NCBI RefSeq assembly: GCF_027922005.1
Contig: NZ_BSEV01000011.1
Location: 186,001 to 250,000, forward strand
Origin: Streptosporangium carneum
GTDB lineage: Bacteria; Actinomycetota; Actinomycetes; Streptosporangiales; Streptosporangiaceae
DNA: 64,000 nucleotides
Direction: 5' to 3'
The position numbers and the translations under genes are program-made. Below the pieces are notes generated by a model. That model saw nothing but the letters and a program-made list of their open reading frames with translations, had not been told where the DNA came from and searched no databases. Shown here piece after piece: positions 8,708 to 17,110 of this stretch. How positions within the stretch are numbered: position 1 is the stretch's first letter; each line of letters opens with the position of its first letter.

Positions 8708-8911
8708 TTACTCGGAGCGCTGCTGCGGAATCCCCGCGAGCAGTGCGCGAACCTCGGTCTCCCGGTAGCGGCGGTGCCCACCCAGAGTGCGGATGGACGT
8801 GAGCTTGCCCGCCTTCGCCCACCGGGTGACGGTCTTGGGATCGACCCGGAACATGGTTGCGACCTCCGCCGGGGTGAGCAGCGGCTCTGCCTCGGGTGTA
8901 CGAGCTGACAT
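8708..8911 (-). CDS. bldC: BldC, MerR-type developmental DNA-binding protein
   Basis: This 67-residue protein is a single winged-helix MerR-like DNA-binding domain: LLTPAEVATMFRVDPKTVTR, WAKAGKLTSIRTLGGHRRY, then a short tail. Length and sequence match actinobacterial BldC, which binds head-to-tail on direct repeats and controls entry into development in Streptomyces. A purine-rich GGAGGAGAGG precedes the ATG. As in Streptomyces, the valine dehydrogenase gene is close by, separated by one conserved gene. Confidence 0.96.
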   Translation of the reverse strand: MSARTPEAEPLLTPAEVATMFRVDPKTVTRWAKAGKLTSIRTLGGHRRYRETEVRALLAGIPQQRSE

Positions 8912-9230
8912 TTGTGCGGCCTCTCCTCCATGTGGACCGGCGACAGCGATCCTGCGACTTGACGCTTGTCACGGATGTCCCCCTATGGCCCCTTGCGTGC
9001 GGCTGTTCGGACCATATGCGGCATCACCCGATGTGACCATACAGCCACGTAGAGCGATTGGCGAGCCTTTGAGTGACTCATCTCTCTTGTGCACCTGTTG
9101 TTGTCACGCTCGGTGATTCTAGCGACACGTTTCGTGGTATCGCAGTGAAAACGGCAAACTACTCAGTTCGTAGACGTGTCGCCGGTCATCGACCAACCTA
9201 CTTATGCAGGTCAGAGGGATGATTTGCGAC
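8912..9230 (-). promoter_or_regulatory. bldC upstream region, no gene seen
   Basis: This 319-bp stretch has a clearly lower G/C content than the surrounding genes and lies upstream of bldC. No reading frame with host-like codon use is visible. It most likely holds the bldC promoter and a long 5' leader. I did not find a confident -35/-10 pair or terminator. Confidence 0.45.
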
Positions 9231-10088
9231 TCAGTTTGCTGATTCGAGAAGTTGTATTGATCTCCAGCGGAGAATCACCCGCTGGTACATGGCGAAGGCC
9301 AACTCTTCCTCGCCGTTCTCCAGACCTGTCAGGGCCGTCGAGATCTCCGCCACGGACTGGTCGTCCTGGAGCGTGTCGTCCCCCATGAGGTGGACGATGC
9401 CGCCGTAGTCGAGCTCGACGAGCGAGTGCGGGTGGAACTCCTCCAGCCAGCGCGCCACCTCCTCGACCTCCGCGGTCACCGCGACCTCGCCGACCTGCCT
9501 GCGGATGATCTGCAGGGCGCGGGCGGTGCGCCGCCTGGCGTGGGCCATGGAGGTCACGTAGATCAGGTTCCGGGTGGTCGTCGTGCCGTCCGGGCCTCCC
9601 TCTCCGTCGAGGACCAGCCAGCGTTCGTTGCCGTCGAAGGGGACGAACCATGACGTGGGAACGTGCCATGTCGAGGTGCGGATGTGGGTGCGGAGCGCCG
9701 CGGAGCCGCCGCGCCGCTTGAACCTGTCGAAGTCGTCGGCCGTCTGCTCGGCGACGGAGATCGGCACGAACCGTTCCATCAGCCTCGCCGGGGTCGCTCC
9801 CCGGAAGCGCGAGAAGGCCAGCCAGGACCTCAGTCTGCTCTGCCAGGGGCAGATGTAGAGAACGTTCTCGACGCGCCTCAGATAGGCGTTGGGGCTCTCC
9901 TGGGCGGGGGCGGGGGACGGCGGCACCCCCAGGAGGCGACGTACGGCCTCGCCGTGCTCGGCGTGGAGCGCGCTCGCGCGCCGGGGCCTGTCTGTGGCCT
10001 CGGCGTAGGCGGCCCACGAGGAACGTTCCGGCGGGGTGAACGCGGTCAGCGGTTCGTAGACACGGAGGTACGCGGCATAGGGCAGCAC
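9231..10088 (-). CDS. Conserved actinobacterial protein of the bldC-vdh locus
   Basis: The 285-residue soluble protein has no signal peptide or membrane helix. Notable parts are YLRVYEPLTAFTPPERSSW near the N-terminus, WHVPTSWFVPFDGNERWLVL in the middle and ARWLEEFHPHSLVELDYGG near the C-terminus. I believe a homologue occupies the same place, between bldC and the valine dehydrogenase gene, in other actinomycetes, but its role is unknown. The start is a GTG at 10088 with a weak ribosome-binding site. It is divergent from vdh. Confidence 0.88.
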   Translation of the reverse strand: MLPYAAYLRVYEPLTAFTPPERSSWAAYAEATDRPRRASALHAEHGEAVRRLLGVPPSPAPAQESPNAYLRRVENVLYICPWQSRLRSWLAFSRFRGATPARLMERFVPISVAEQTADDFDRFKRRGGSAALRTHIRTSTWHVPTSWFVPFDGNERWLVLDGEGGPDGTTTTRNLIYVTSMAHARRRTARALQIIRRQVGEVAVTAEVEEVARWLEEFHPHSLVELDYGGIVHLMGDDTLQDDQSVAEISTALTGLENGEEELAFAMYQRVILRWRSIQLLESAN

Positions 10089-10277
10089 GACCGCATCGTG
10101 TCATGAAGGACCTGCTGTTGTCCGGTATCGACCTCGTGTGGGCCGTGGCGTCGCTTCTCGTGTCTCGGCTGGTGAGAAGGCGGGCTTTCGCCCGTGGTTC
10201 CGGCGGGACTTCTGGTTACGCTGAGACTGATTTCCGCCGCAACGGAGCGGCGGACCGGACGACCGGGAGCCACCACC

Positions 10278-11381
10278 GTGACCGACGTCTTCGGGCTGTC
10301 CCACAAGGACGCGAGCCCAGTAAGCGGCCAGGCCAAGCACGAGCAGGTCATCTTCTGCTCCGACGAGCGCAGCGGCCTCCACGCGATCATCGCGATCTAC
10401 AACACCGCCCTCGGCCCGAGCCTGGGCGGCACCAGGTTCTACCCCTACGGCAGCGAGCAGGCGGCCCTGGCCGACGTGCTCAACCTCTCGCGGGCGATGG
10501 CCTACAAGAACGCCCTGGCCGGTCTCGACCTCGGCGGGGGCAAGGCCGTCATCATCGGCGACCCCGCCACGGACAAGAGCGAGGCGCTGCTGCGCGCCTA
10601 CGGCAGGTTCGTGCAGTCCCTCGGGGGACGTTACTTCACCGCCTGCGACGTCGGCACCTACAGCGAGGACATGGACATCGTGGCCCGCGAGAGCTCCTAC
10701 GTGACCGGGCGCACCCGGGCGAACGGCGGCGCGGGCGACTCCTCGATCCTGACCGCGTTCGGAGTGTTCCAGGGCATGCGGGCCGCGGCCGAGCACGTCT
10801 ACGGCGCGCCGACGCTGCACGGCAGGAGGGTCGGCGTCGAGGGCGTCGGCAAGGTGGGGCACCGCCTGGTCGACCACCTCGTCGAGGACGGCGCCGAGGT
10901 CGTGATCTGCGACGTGAGCGAGCAGGCCGTCGAGCGGGTCCGTCAGCGGCACCCCCAGGTCGAGGTGGTCGCCGACCAGCTCGCGCTCACCGGGGCCGAC
11001 ATCGACGTCTACGCGCCGTGCGCCCTCGGCGGGGCGCTGGACGACGAGACGGTCGCCAGGCTGCGCGCCGGGATCGTGTGCGGCGGGGCCAACAACCAGC
11101 TGGCGCACCCGGGAGTGGAGAAGGAGCTCGCCGACCGCGGGATCCTCTACGCCCCCGACTACGTGGTCAACTCCGGCGGCGTCATCCAGGTGGCCGACGA
11201 GATCCACGGGTTCGACATGGACCGTGCGAAGGCAAAGGCCACCCAGATCTACGACACGACTCTCAAGATCTTCGCGACGGCGGCTGAGGATGGCATCCCG
11301 CCGGCCGTCGCAGCCGATAGGCTAGCGGAGCGCAGAATGTCGGAAGTCGGGCGAATTAGGGGCATTTGGCTGGGCCGCTAG
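10278..11381 (+). CDS. vdh: Valine/leucine/phenylalanine-type dehydrogenase
   Basis: The enzyme deaminates branched-chain amino acids to 2-oxo acids with NAD, supplying branched acyl precursors. The 367-residue sequence shows the substrate-binding [12 protein letters not shown], the catalytic lysine in [31 protein letters not shown] and the NAD-binding fold [14 protein letters not shown]. The frame extends back to 10194, but GGGAG before the GTG at 10278 and the usual family start ([11 protein letters not shown]) favour 10278. Gene order with bldC and DUF3073 matches Streptomyces. Confidence 0.94.
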   Translation: MTDVFGLSHKDASPVSGQAKHEQVIFCSDERSGLHAIIAIYNTALGPSLGGTRFYPYGSEQAALADVLNLSRAMAYKNALAGLDLGGGKAVIIGDPATDKSEALLRAYGRFVQSLGGRYFTACDVGTYSEDMDIVARESSYVTGRTRANGGAGDSSILTAFGVFQGMRAAAEHVYGAPTLHGRRVGVEGVGKVGHRLVDHLVEDGAEVVICDVSEQAVERVRQRHPQVEVVADQLALTGADIDVYAPCALGGALDDETVARLRAGIVCGGANNQLAHPGVEKELADRGILYAPDYVVNSGGVIQVADEIHGFDMDRAKAKATQIYDTTLKIFATAAEDGIPPAVAADRLAERRMSEVGRIRGIWLGR

Positions 11382-11494
11382 CCCCTCACGCCCATACGGC
11401 GTACCGAGCCGGGCGTAAAACAGGTACGGTTGTAGTCGAACGAGAGCTGACGCCTCAAGTCAGGTGGCGTCAGTGCGTGGTGCGTTAGCGACGA

Positions 11495-11526
11495 GGGGTC
11501 GGGCACGACCCCACACGAGGGGGTCG
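11495..11526 (+). promoter_or_regulatory. Mutually exclusive hairpins over the DUF3073 ribosome-binding site
   Basis: GGGGTCG occurs at 11495-11501 and again at 11520-11526, where it overlaps the GAGGGGG ribosome-binding site of the DUF3073 gene. Between them, CGACCCC at 11506-11512 can pair with either copy. Pairing with the first copy leaves the ribosome-binding site free; pairing with the second sequesters it. A separate CTGACGCC/GGCGTCAG hairpin lies upstream at 11447-11473. The geometry is seen in the sequence; the switching role is inferred. Confidence 0.45.
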
Positions 11527-11531
11527 AGCCA

Positions 11532-11765
11532 ATGGGGCGCGGCCGAGCAAAGGCCAAGCAGGTCAAGGTTGCTCGCCAGCTGAAGTACAACAGCGGTGGC
11601 ACTGATCTTGAGCGTCTTCGCGACGAGCTCGGAGTCAGAGACGACTCCAACCACAATGACGACGCCAACGACTCCTACGATGAACTGGCTGATCGGTACG
11701 CCGATTACGCCGATGACTTCGGCTCCGGAGACGACCGCGACGACGGGACGTCCGGCCGACGTTAG
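11532..11765 (+). CDS. DUF3073 family protein
   Basis: This 77-residue protein has a basic N-terminal half (GRGRAKAKQVKVARQLKYNS) and a very acidic C-terminal half (DELADRYADYADDFGSGDDR). The pattern is that of DUF3073, a small conserved actinobacterial family of unknown function usually found beside purM. GAGGGGG is eight bases before the ATG. Two strong hairpins follow the gene, suggesting an abundant, independently terminated transcript. Confidence 0.92.
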   Translation: MGRGRAKAKQVKVARQLKYNSGGTDLERLRDELGVRDDSNHNDDANDSYDELADRYADYADDFGSGDDRDDGTSGRR

Positions 11766-11791
11766 GCGGCTTCACAACGAGTGTGAGCGAG

Positions 11792-11823
11792 AACACCCGG
11801 TGGTCGAGAAGCCACCGGGTGTT
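11792..11823 (+). terminator. Intrinsic terminator after the DUF3073 gene
   Basis: A perfect 12-bp stem, AACACCCGGTGG with its complement, and an 8-nt loop are followed by TTCTC. It lies 26 bp after the stop codon. Confidence 0.9.
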
Positions 11824-11846
11824 TTCTCCGCACTGCGGTTCCTGGC

Positions 11847-11870
11847 AGCGCTCCGGTAGCCCGGAGCGCT
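11847..11870 (+). terminator. Second tandem terminator hairpin
   Basis: AGCGCTCCGG, a TAGC loop and CCGGAGCGCT form a perfect 10-bp stem, followed by TCTGTCGTTT. It may back up the first terminator. Confidence 0.75.
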
Positions 11871-12237
11871 TCTGTCGTTTCCGCACCCGGCCACGGTTTC
11901 CGCGCCCGGTCACGACGGTCTTCCCGGCGCCGGGACGACGTCCCCGCGCACCGCTCGCCTCCGTGTGTCTTCTCCCGTGTCCTTTCGGGATCCCTTGTCA
12001 GCCGCGTGTCCTCTGCGCGGCGTCCCCCTCCGCTCGGCCTCGCCCACGGTCTTCGGGATCACACACCCCCGACCTGCGCGCCACCGGCCCATGCGCCACC
12101 GACCTGCGCGCCGCCGACTCGCCCGCCGCCGCTGCTCACCGTACCGGCGCCCGGACGACGGACAGGACGTCGGGGCGGGGGCGGGCCCGCCTGTGCCCGG
12201 AGGGTCTCCGGAGGTGGGCCCGCCTGTGCCGGGAGGT
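11871..12237. other. Convergent gap before purM, no gene
   Basis: No supported gene. The sequence is C-rich with short degenerate repeats (GCGCCACCGACC-like units near 12080-12130). Near the purM stop it carries a direct repeat of GGGCCCGCCTGTGCC at about 12185 and 12220. Confidence 0.6.
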
Positions 12238-13263
12238 TCAGCGGTAGCGGGCCTGGCCTGTGCCGGGGACGATCTCGCCGAGCACCCAGGCGGGCAGGCC
12301 GCGCTCGCGGAGCAGGGCCAGAGCCGGGTCCACGGCGTCCGCGGCCACGACGGCCGCCATGCCCACACCCAGGTTGAAGGTGCGGTCCATGTCGGCCTGG
12401 GCGACCTTCCCGTGGCCCGCGAGCACCTCGAAGACGGCGGGCGGGGTCCAGGAGGAGCGGTCGAGCAGCGCGTCCAGCGTCGGCGGGAGGGAACGCGACA
12501 GGTTGCCCTCCAGACCGCCGCCGGTGATGTGCGCGTAGGCGTGCACCTCCGTCGCGCGGGCCAGCTCCAGACAGTCCAGGGAGTAGATCCTGGTCGGTTC
12601 GAGCAGCTCCTCGCCGAGCGTGCGGCCGAGCTCGGCAGGCTGGTCCTCCAGGGACAGACCGGCGAGCTTGATGATGTGCCTGACCAGCGAGTAGCCGTTG
12701 GAGTGCACGCCGGAAGAGGCCAGCGCCAGCACCACGTCGCCCTCGCGGACCCGGTCACGGCCGAGCATCCGGTCGGCCTCGACCACGCCGGTCGCGGCGC
12801 CCGCCAGGTCGTACTCGTCGGCGCCCATGGCTCCCGGGTGCTCCGCGGTCTCGCCGCCGATGAGGGCGCAGCCCGCCAGTCGGCAGCCTTCCGCGACGCC
12901 GCCGACGATCTCGGCGATCCGCTCGGGGACGACCTTCCCGCAGGCGATGTAGTCGGTCATGAAGAGCGGCTCCGCGCCGCAGACCACCAGGTCGTCCACG
13001 ACCATGCCGACCAGGTCGACGCCGATCGTGTCGTGCTTGCCCAGGGCCTGCGCCAGCATGACCTTCGTGCCGACGCCGTCGGTCGAGGTGGTCAGCAGCG
13101 GCCGGCGGTAACTCAGCAGGGCCGAGGCGTCGAACAGGCCGGCGAAGCCGCTGGCGTCGTCGACGACCTCGGGCCGCCTGGAACGCGCGACCTTCGACTT
13201 CATCAGCTCGACGGCGCGCTCACCCGCGTCGATGTCCACGCCGGCGGCGGCGTAGCTGGTCAT
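12238..13263 (-). CDS. purM: Phosphoribosylformylglycinamidine cyclo-ligase
   Basis: PurM closes FGAM to AIR with ATP, the fifth step of purine synthesis. The 341-residue protein shows the family start SYAAAGVDIDAGERAVELMK, the ATP-binding STDGVGTKVMLAQ, ECALIGGET-like GCALIGGETAEHPG, and ITGGGLEGNLSRSLP. It follows purF by 43 bp on the same strand, so the two probably form an operon. Confidence 0.98.
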   Translation of the reverse strand: MTSYAAAGVDIDAGERAVELMKSKVARSRRPEVVDDASGFAGLFDASALLSYRRPLLTTSTDGVGTKVMLAQALGKHDTIGVDLVGMVVDDLVVCGAEPLFMTDYIACGKVVPERIAEIVGGVAEGCRLAGCALIGGETAEHPGAMGADEYDLAGAATGVVEADRMLGRDRVREGDVVLALASSGVHSNGYSLVRHIIKLAGLSLEDQPAELGRTLGEELLEPTRIYSLDCLELARATEVHAYAHITGGGLEGNLSRSLPPTLDALLDRSSWTPPAVFEVLAGHGKVAQADMDRTFNLGVGMAAVVAADAVDPALALLRERGLPAWVLGEIVPGTGQARYR

Positions 13264-13306
13264 GAGTCCTCCCTGGCCGGTGCTGTGACCAAGACGCTTC
13301 GGAGGC

Positions 13307-14743
13307 TCACAGCTTGGCCTCCAGGACGTACTTGCCCACGTTGTCCTGGTCGACGGCGATGGGGTACGTGCCGTCGAAGCACGCGCGGCAGAGCCGCTCC
13401 GCGGGGATCGTGGTGGCCGCGGTCAGGCCCTCGATCGAGATGTATCCGAGGGAGTCGGCGCCGAGAGAGGCGCGGATCTCCTCGACGCTGAGCGAACCGG
13501 CGATCAGCTCGGCCCTGGTGGCGAAGTCGATGCCGTAGAAGCACGGCCAGGAGACCGGCGGAGAGGAGATCCGGACGTGGACCTCCCTGGCGCCCGCCTC
13601 GCGCAGCATCTTGACGATCGCCCGCTGGGTGTTGCCGCGCACGATGGAGTCGTCGACGACGACCAGGCGCTTGCCCGCGACGACCTCCTTCAGCGGGTTG
13701 AGCTTGAGCCGGATGCCGAGCTGCCGGATCGTCTGGGACGGCTGGATGAAGGTCCGGCCGACGTAGGAGTTCTTGACCAGGCCCTGGCCGTACGGGATCC
13801 CGCTCTCCTCGGCGTAGCCGACGGCGGCCGGGGTGCCCGACTCGGGCGTCGGGATGACCAGGTCGGCCTCGACGGGGTGCTCGCGGGCCAGCACGCGGCC
13901 GACCTCGACGCGGGTGGTCTGCACGCCGCGCCCGGCGATCGTGGTGTCGGGGCGGGCGAGGTAGACGTACTCGAACAGGCAGCCCTTCGGGTCGGCGACC
14001 GCGAACTTGCGGGAGCGGACGCCGCGCTCGTCGATGGTGAGCAGCTCGCCCGGCTCGATCTCGCGGACGAAGACGGCGCCGACGATGTCCAGCGCGGCGG
14101 TCTCCGAGGCGACCACCCAGCCGCGCTCGAGACGGCCCAGCACCAGCGGGCGGATGCCCTGCGGGTCACGGGCGGCGTACAGGGTCTTCTCGTCCATGAA
14201 GACGAGGGAGTAGGCGCCCTTGACCTGGGGGAGAAGCTCGGCTGCCGCGTCCTCGATGGGCTGGCTGCGGTCCTGGGCCAGCAGCGACGTCAGCACCTCG
14301 GTGTCGGTGGTCGCCCTGGTCGAGCCGGGGGCGAGCCGCCGGGACAGCTCCGCAGTGTTGATCAGGTTTCCGTTGTGGGCGAGCGCGAGGCCGCCCTCCT
14401 CGGTCGAGCTCAGCGTCGGCTGGGCGTTCTCCCAGACGCTCGACCCGGTGGTCGAGTAGCGGCAGTGCCCGATCGCCAGGTGGCCGCGGAGAGTTCCGAG
14501 GATCGACTCGTCGAAGACCTGGGCCACCAGACCCATGTCCTTGTAGACGAGAATGCGGCTGCCCTCGCTGACCGCGATGCCCGCGGACTCCTGGCCGCGG
14601 TGCTGCAACGCGTACAGCCCGTAGTAGGTGAGTTTGGAGACTTCCTCCCCAGGTGCCCAGACGCCGAAGACGCCGCACGCGTCCTTCGGGGGTTGGTCAC
14701 GGGGGTCAAGGTCATGGCTCAGCTGGCCGTCGCCCTTCAGCAC
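13307..14743 (-). CDS. purF: Amidophosphoribosyltransferase
   Basis: PurF makes phosphoribosylamine from PRPP and glutamine, the committed purine step. The 478-residue protein has a short N-terminal propeptide that ends before Cys23 (DACGVFG), the N-terminal nucleophile. The glutaminase signature is LQHRGQESAGIAV, the PRPP site VVVDDSIVRGNT. Cys in PKGCLFEY and the pair in LCRACFDG suggest the Bacillus-type enzyme with a 4Fe-4S cluster. The start is a GTG; no better-placed start with a clear ribosome-binding site is visible. Confidence 0.97.
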   Translation of the reverse strand: MLKGDGQLSHDLDPRDQPPKDACGVFGVWAPGEEVSKLTYYGLYALQHRGQESAGIAVSEGSRILVYKDMGLVAQVFDESILGTLRGHLAIGHCRYSTTGSSVWENAQPTLSSTEEGGLALAHNGNLINTAELSRRLAPGSTRATTDTEVLTSLLAQDRSQPIEDAAAELLPQVKGAYSLVFMDEKTLYAARDPQGIRPLVLGRLERGWVVASETAALDIVGAVFVREIEPGELLTIDERGVRSRKFAVADPKGCLFEYVYLARPDTTIAGRGVQTTRVEVGRVLAREHPVEADLVIPTPESGTPAAVGYAEESGIPYGQGLVKNSYVGRTFIQPSQTIRQLGIRLKLNPLKEVVAGKRLVVVDDSIVRGNTQRAIVKMLREAGAREVHVRISSPPVSWPCFYGIDFATRAELIAGSLSVEEIRASLGADSLGYISIEGLTAATTIPAERLCRACFDGTYPIAVDQDNVGKYVLEAKL

Positions 14744-14913
14744 ATGCTTCAGTCTAGGTCGGGCTTCTCGCTGCTCGAACCCGGGGGTTGTGTCCGGCGT
14801 TCTGTATCACTGTTACCGAACAATCGTCAGTGTTTTGCCGTGTCGGCCTGTTTCAGGGGAAAGGGCCGGGGGAGTGTGAGTATCCGGCATGCCTACACCT
14901 CGGGAGAGCGGAC

Positions 14914-16479
14914 GTGACAACACCTGAGGACCCGAACCAGCCTGACCCGCGGCGGGAGCCGAGGGACCGGCGGCCAGAAGGGGAGGGAGCGGCCCAGGAA
15001 CGACCCCCCGGCGCCGGGGAGGAGACAACGGTTCCCGGCGAGCCGGAGGAGCCCGCTCCGTGGCCTCCGGAGCCGCACGGCCCCGTCCCTGGGGAGACAC
15101 CCCCCGGGCAGCCGATCTCCACGCCCGGCGAGCCCTCGCTGCCGCGCCACCCGGACGTGCCGACCGCCCCTGAGATCCCCCAGCCCGTCCAGGCGGAACC
15201 GGACGCCACGGTGGCGTTCGGATCGCCCGGCGTCCCCGAGGAGAGCGCGCAGCCGCCCTACACGGTGCCCGGCGCGACCCCGCCCGCCTACCCGGGGTGG
15301 GAGAGCGCCCCCGAGGAGGGCGCGGGGGAGAGGTGGACAGCCGGAGGGCAGGAAGGGGCCGAGGGCCTGGACGCGCCGTCGAGCGCCGCCAGGCCGTCCC
15401 GCTACGACCCGCCGACCCCGGCCGAGGACCTCCCCGCGGCCTCCCGTCCTTCCGGAGAGGGCGCTCCCGGCGGCTTCCAGGCCCCCGATGAGAGCGCCGC
15501 CGACGGATCTCAGGCTCCCGGTGCGGGTGCTCCCGGTGGGCTCCAGGGTCCCGGCGGCTTCCAGGCTCCCGGCGAGGGCGCTCCCGGCGGGTTCCAGGCT
15601 CCCGGCGGGGGAGGAGCACAGGGCGGGTTCCCGCGTCCCGGCGAGAGCGTCCCCGGGGCCAGCCCGTACGGCGGGCAGGGCGGGACCGGCGCCCACGCGA
15701 GCCGGTCGGAGCGGCCGGAGGACCGGCCCCAGCCGCCGTCCTCCACCACACCGTCTCCCACCACACCCACACCGTCTCCCACCACACCGTCTCCCGCCAC
15801 GCCGGCCGCCTCCTCCTCGCAGTGGGATCCCTCGGAGGGGCAGACACCGCCCTACGGGCAGAGCCCGGTCGAGGGGCGGACGCCGTCCGGGCAGGAGCCC
15901 GCGGGGGAGCAGGGGTATCCGGGCAGGCAGGAGCCCCCGGGCGGCCAGCCGTACGCGTCCCCGTCCGCGCCGGACCAGCCGTACGGGTCCCCGTCCGCGC
16001 AGGGACAGCCGTACGCGTCCCCGTCCGCGCAGGGACAGCCGTACGGGTCCCAGCAGGGCCCGCCGTACCAGGCTCCGCTCTCGCCGGGAGGTCCCGGGTA
16101 TCCCGGAGGGCCCGGCTATCCGGGCGCGACGCCGTACCCGGCGCCTCCGGGGCAGCAGTGGGAGCGTCCTCGGAGCGGAGGGCTCGGCACCGCGTCGCTC
16201 GTCCTGGGCATCGTGAGCATCTTCCTGCTCGTGGTGTGCGGCATCGGCGTGCTGACGGCCATCGTCGGACTGATCATCGGCATCGTGGCGCTCGTCAAGC
16301 ACTCCAACCGGGGCAGGGCCTGGGCGGGGATCGTGCTGAGCGTGCTGACCCTGGTCATCGCCGTGGCGTTGCTGAGCTGGTTCTACAGCAAGGTCGGCGA
16401 CTGCGTTAACCTGCCGCCCGAGCTCCAGCAGCGCTGCATCGAGGATCGTTTCGGAGTCCAGGTCGAGAACGTGCCGTGA
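14914..16479 (+). CDS. Pro/Gly-rich protein with C-terminal DUF4190 membrane domain
   Basis: The first 420 residues of this 521-residue protein are Pro/Gly/Ser/Gln-rich and disordered, with internal repeats (APGGFQAPGEG and QPYASPSAQG types). The C-terminal 100 residues hold two membrane helices (GTASLVLGIVSIFLLVVCGI and WAGIVLSVLTLVIAVALLSW) around a glycine-rich hairpin, typical of DUF4190, then a short Cys-containing tail (DCVNLPPELQQRC). The GTG at 14914 with GGGAG before it is preferred over the longer frame from 14788. The function is unknown; similar proteins are membrane-anchored with a cytoplasmic Pro-rich arm. Confidence 0.85.
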   Translation: MTTPEDPNQPDPRREPRDRRPEGEGAAQERPPGAGEETTVPGEPEEPAPWPPEPHGPVPGETPPGQPISTPGEPSLPRHPDVPTAPEIPQPVQAEPDATVAFGSPGVPEESAQPPYTVPGATPPAYPGWESAPEEGAGERWTAGGQEGAEGLDAPSSAARPSRYDPPTPAEDLPAASRPSGEGAPGGFQAPDESAADGSQAPGAGAPGGLQGPGGFQAPGEGAPGGFQAPGGGGAQGGFPRPGESVPGASPYGGQGGTGAHASRSERPEDRPQPPSSTTPSPTTPTPSPTTPSPATPAASSSQWDPSEGQTPPYGQSPVEGRTPSGQEPAGEQGYPGRQEPPGGQPYASPSAPDQPYGSPSAQGQPYASPSAQGQPYGSQQGPPYQAPLSPGGPGYPGGPGYPGATPYPAPPGQQWERPRSGGLGTASLVLGIVSIFLLVVCGIGVLTAIVGLIIGIVALVKHSNRGRAWAGIVLSVLTLVIAVALLSWFYSKVGDCVNLPPELQQRCIEDRFGVQVENVP

Positions 16480-16485
16480 CGGTCG

Positions 16486-16932
16486 CTAGCGGACGGGCAG
16501 GTAGTCGGACAGGTCGGCCCTGCTCCCGCTCGCCGCGATCTTCCCGGCGGCCGTCGCCTCCGCCCACGTCAGCCGGCCGGTGGCCAGCTCGAGCCAGGTG
16601 AGAGCGTCGGTCTCGACCACGTTCGGCGGGGTGCCCCTGGTGTGCCGGGGGCCCTCGACGCACTGCACCGCGGCGTACGGCGGGACCCGCACCTCGACGG
16701 TCCGCCCGGGAGCCGCGGTGGCCAGCAGGTCGAGCAGGTGCCGTACGGCGAAGCGGGTGATCTCCCGCTCGGGGCGGATCCCGCGCCCGTAGGCCCGCAG
16801 CACCACCGCGACACACGCCCCGAGGAGGTCGGCGAGCCCTCCCGGGCCGTCGTAGGAGGGCTCGTCGAGCACGACCAGCTGGGCGTCCAGCGCGGCGCGG
16901 ACCTTGGCGGGGTCTGGCTTGTGAGGCGGCAC
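16486..16932 (-). CDS. Sterol-carrier-family (SCP_3-like) protein
   Basis: The 148-residue protein begins with a short helical part (DPAKVRAALDAQL) and carries the pattern LLDLLATAAPGRTVEVRVPP, AVQCVEGPRHTRGTPPNVVE and WLELATGRLTWAEATAAGKI, the last being the SCP2-like closing helix. Actinobacterial homologues sit next to purF. The family is thought to bind lipids, but no role is established. The GTG at 16932 is chosen because upstream sequence in the longer frame is not family-like. It is convergent with the DUF4190 gene with a 6-bp gap. Confidence 0.8.
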   Translation of the reverse strand: MPPHKPDPAKVRAALDAQLVVLDEPSYDGPGGLADLLGACVAVVLRAYGRGIRPEREITRFAVRHLLDLLATAAPGRTVEVRVPPYAAVQCVEGPRHTRGTPPNVVETDALTWLELATGRLTWAEATAAGKIAASGSRADLSDYLPVR

Positions 16933-17110
16933 GTTCCCATCATGCCGCGCGTTCCCCCGGCCCTCATCCTCCGTCCTCGTCCCTCGGTGCGCACGACTCC
17001 GGGCGATCGCGACAAACGGTTCATCGGACCGGCAAACGTCGTTCACCTCCGGTTCCACTGGCGCACGTAGCGTCCGGCCCGAACGATCGCGTCCACCCTT
17101 GGAGGATCCT

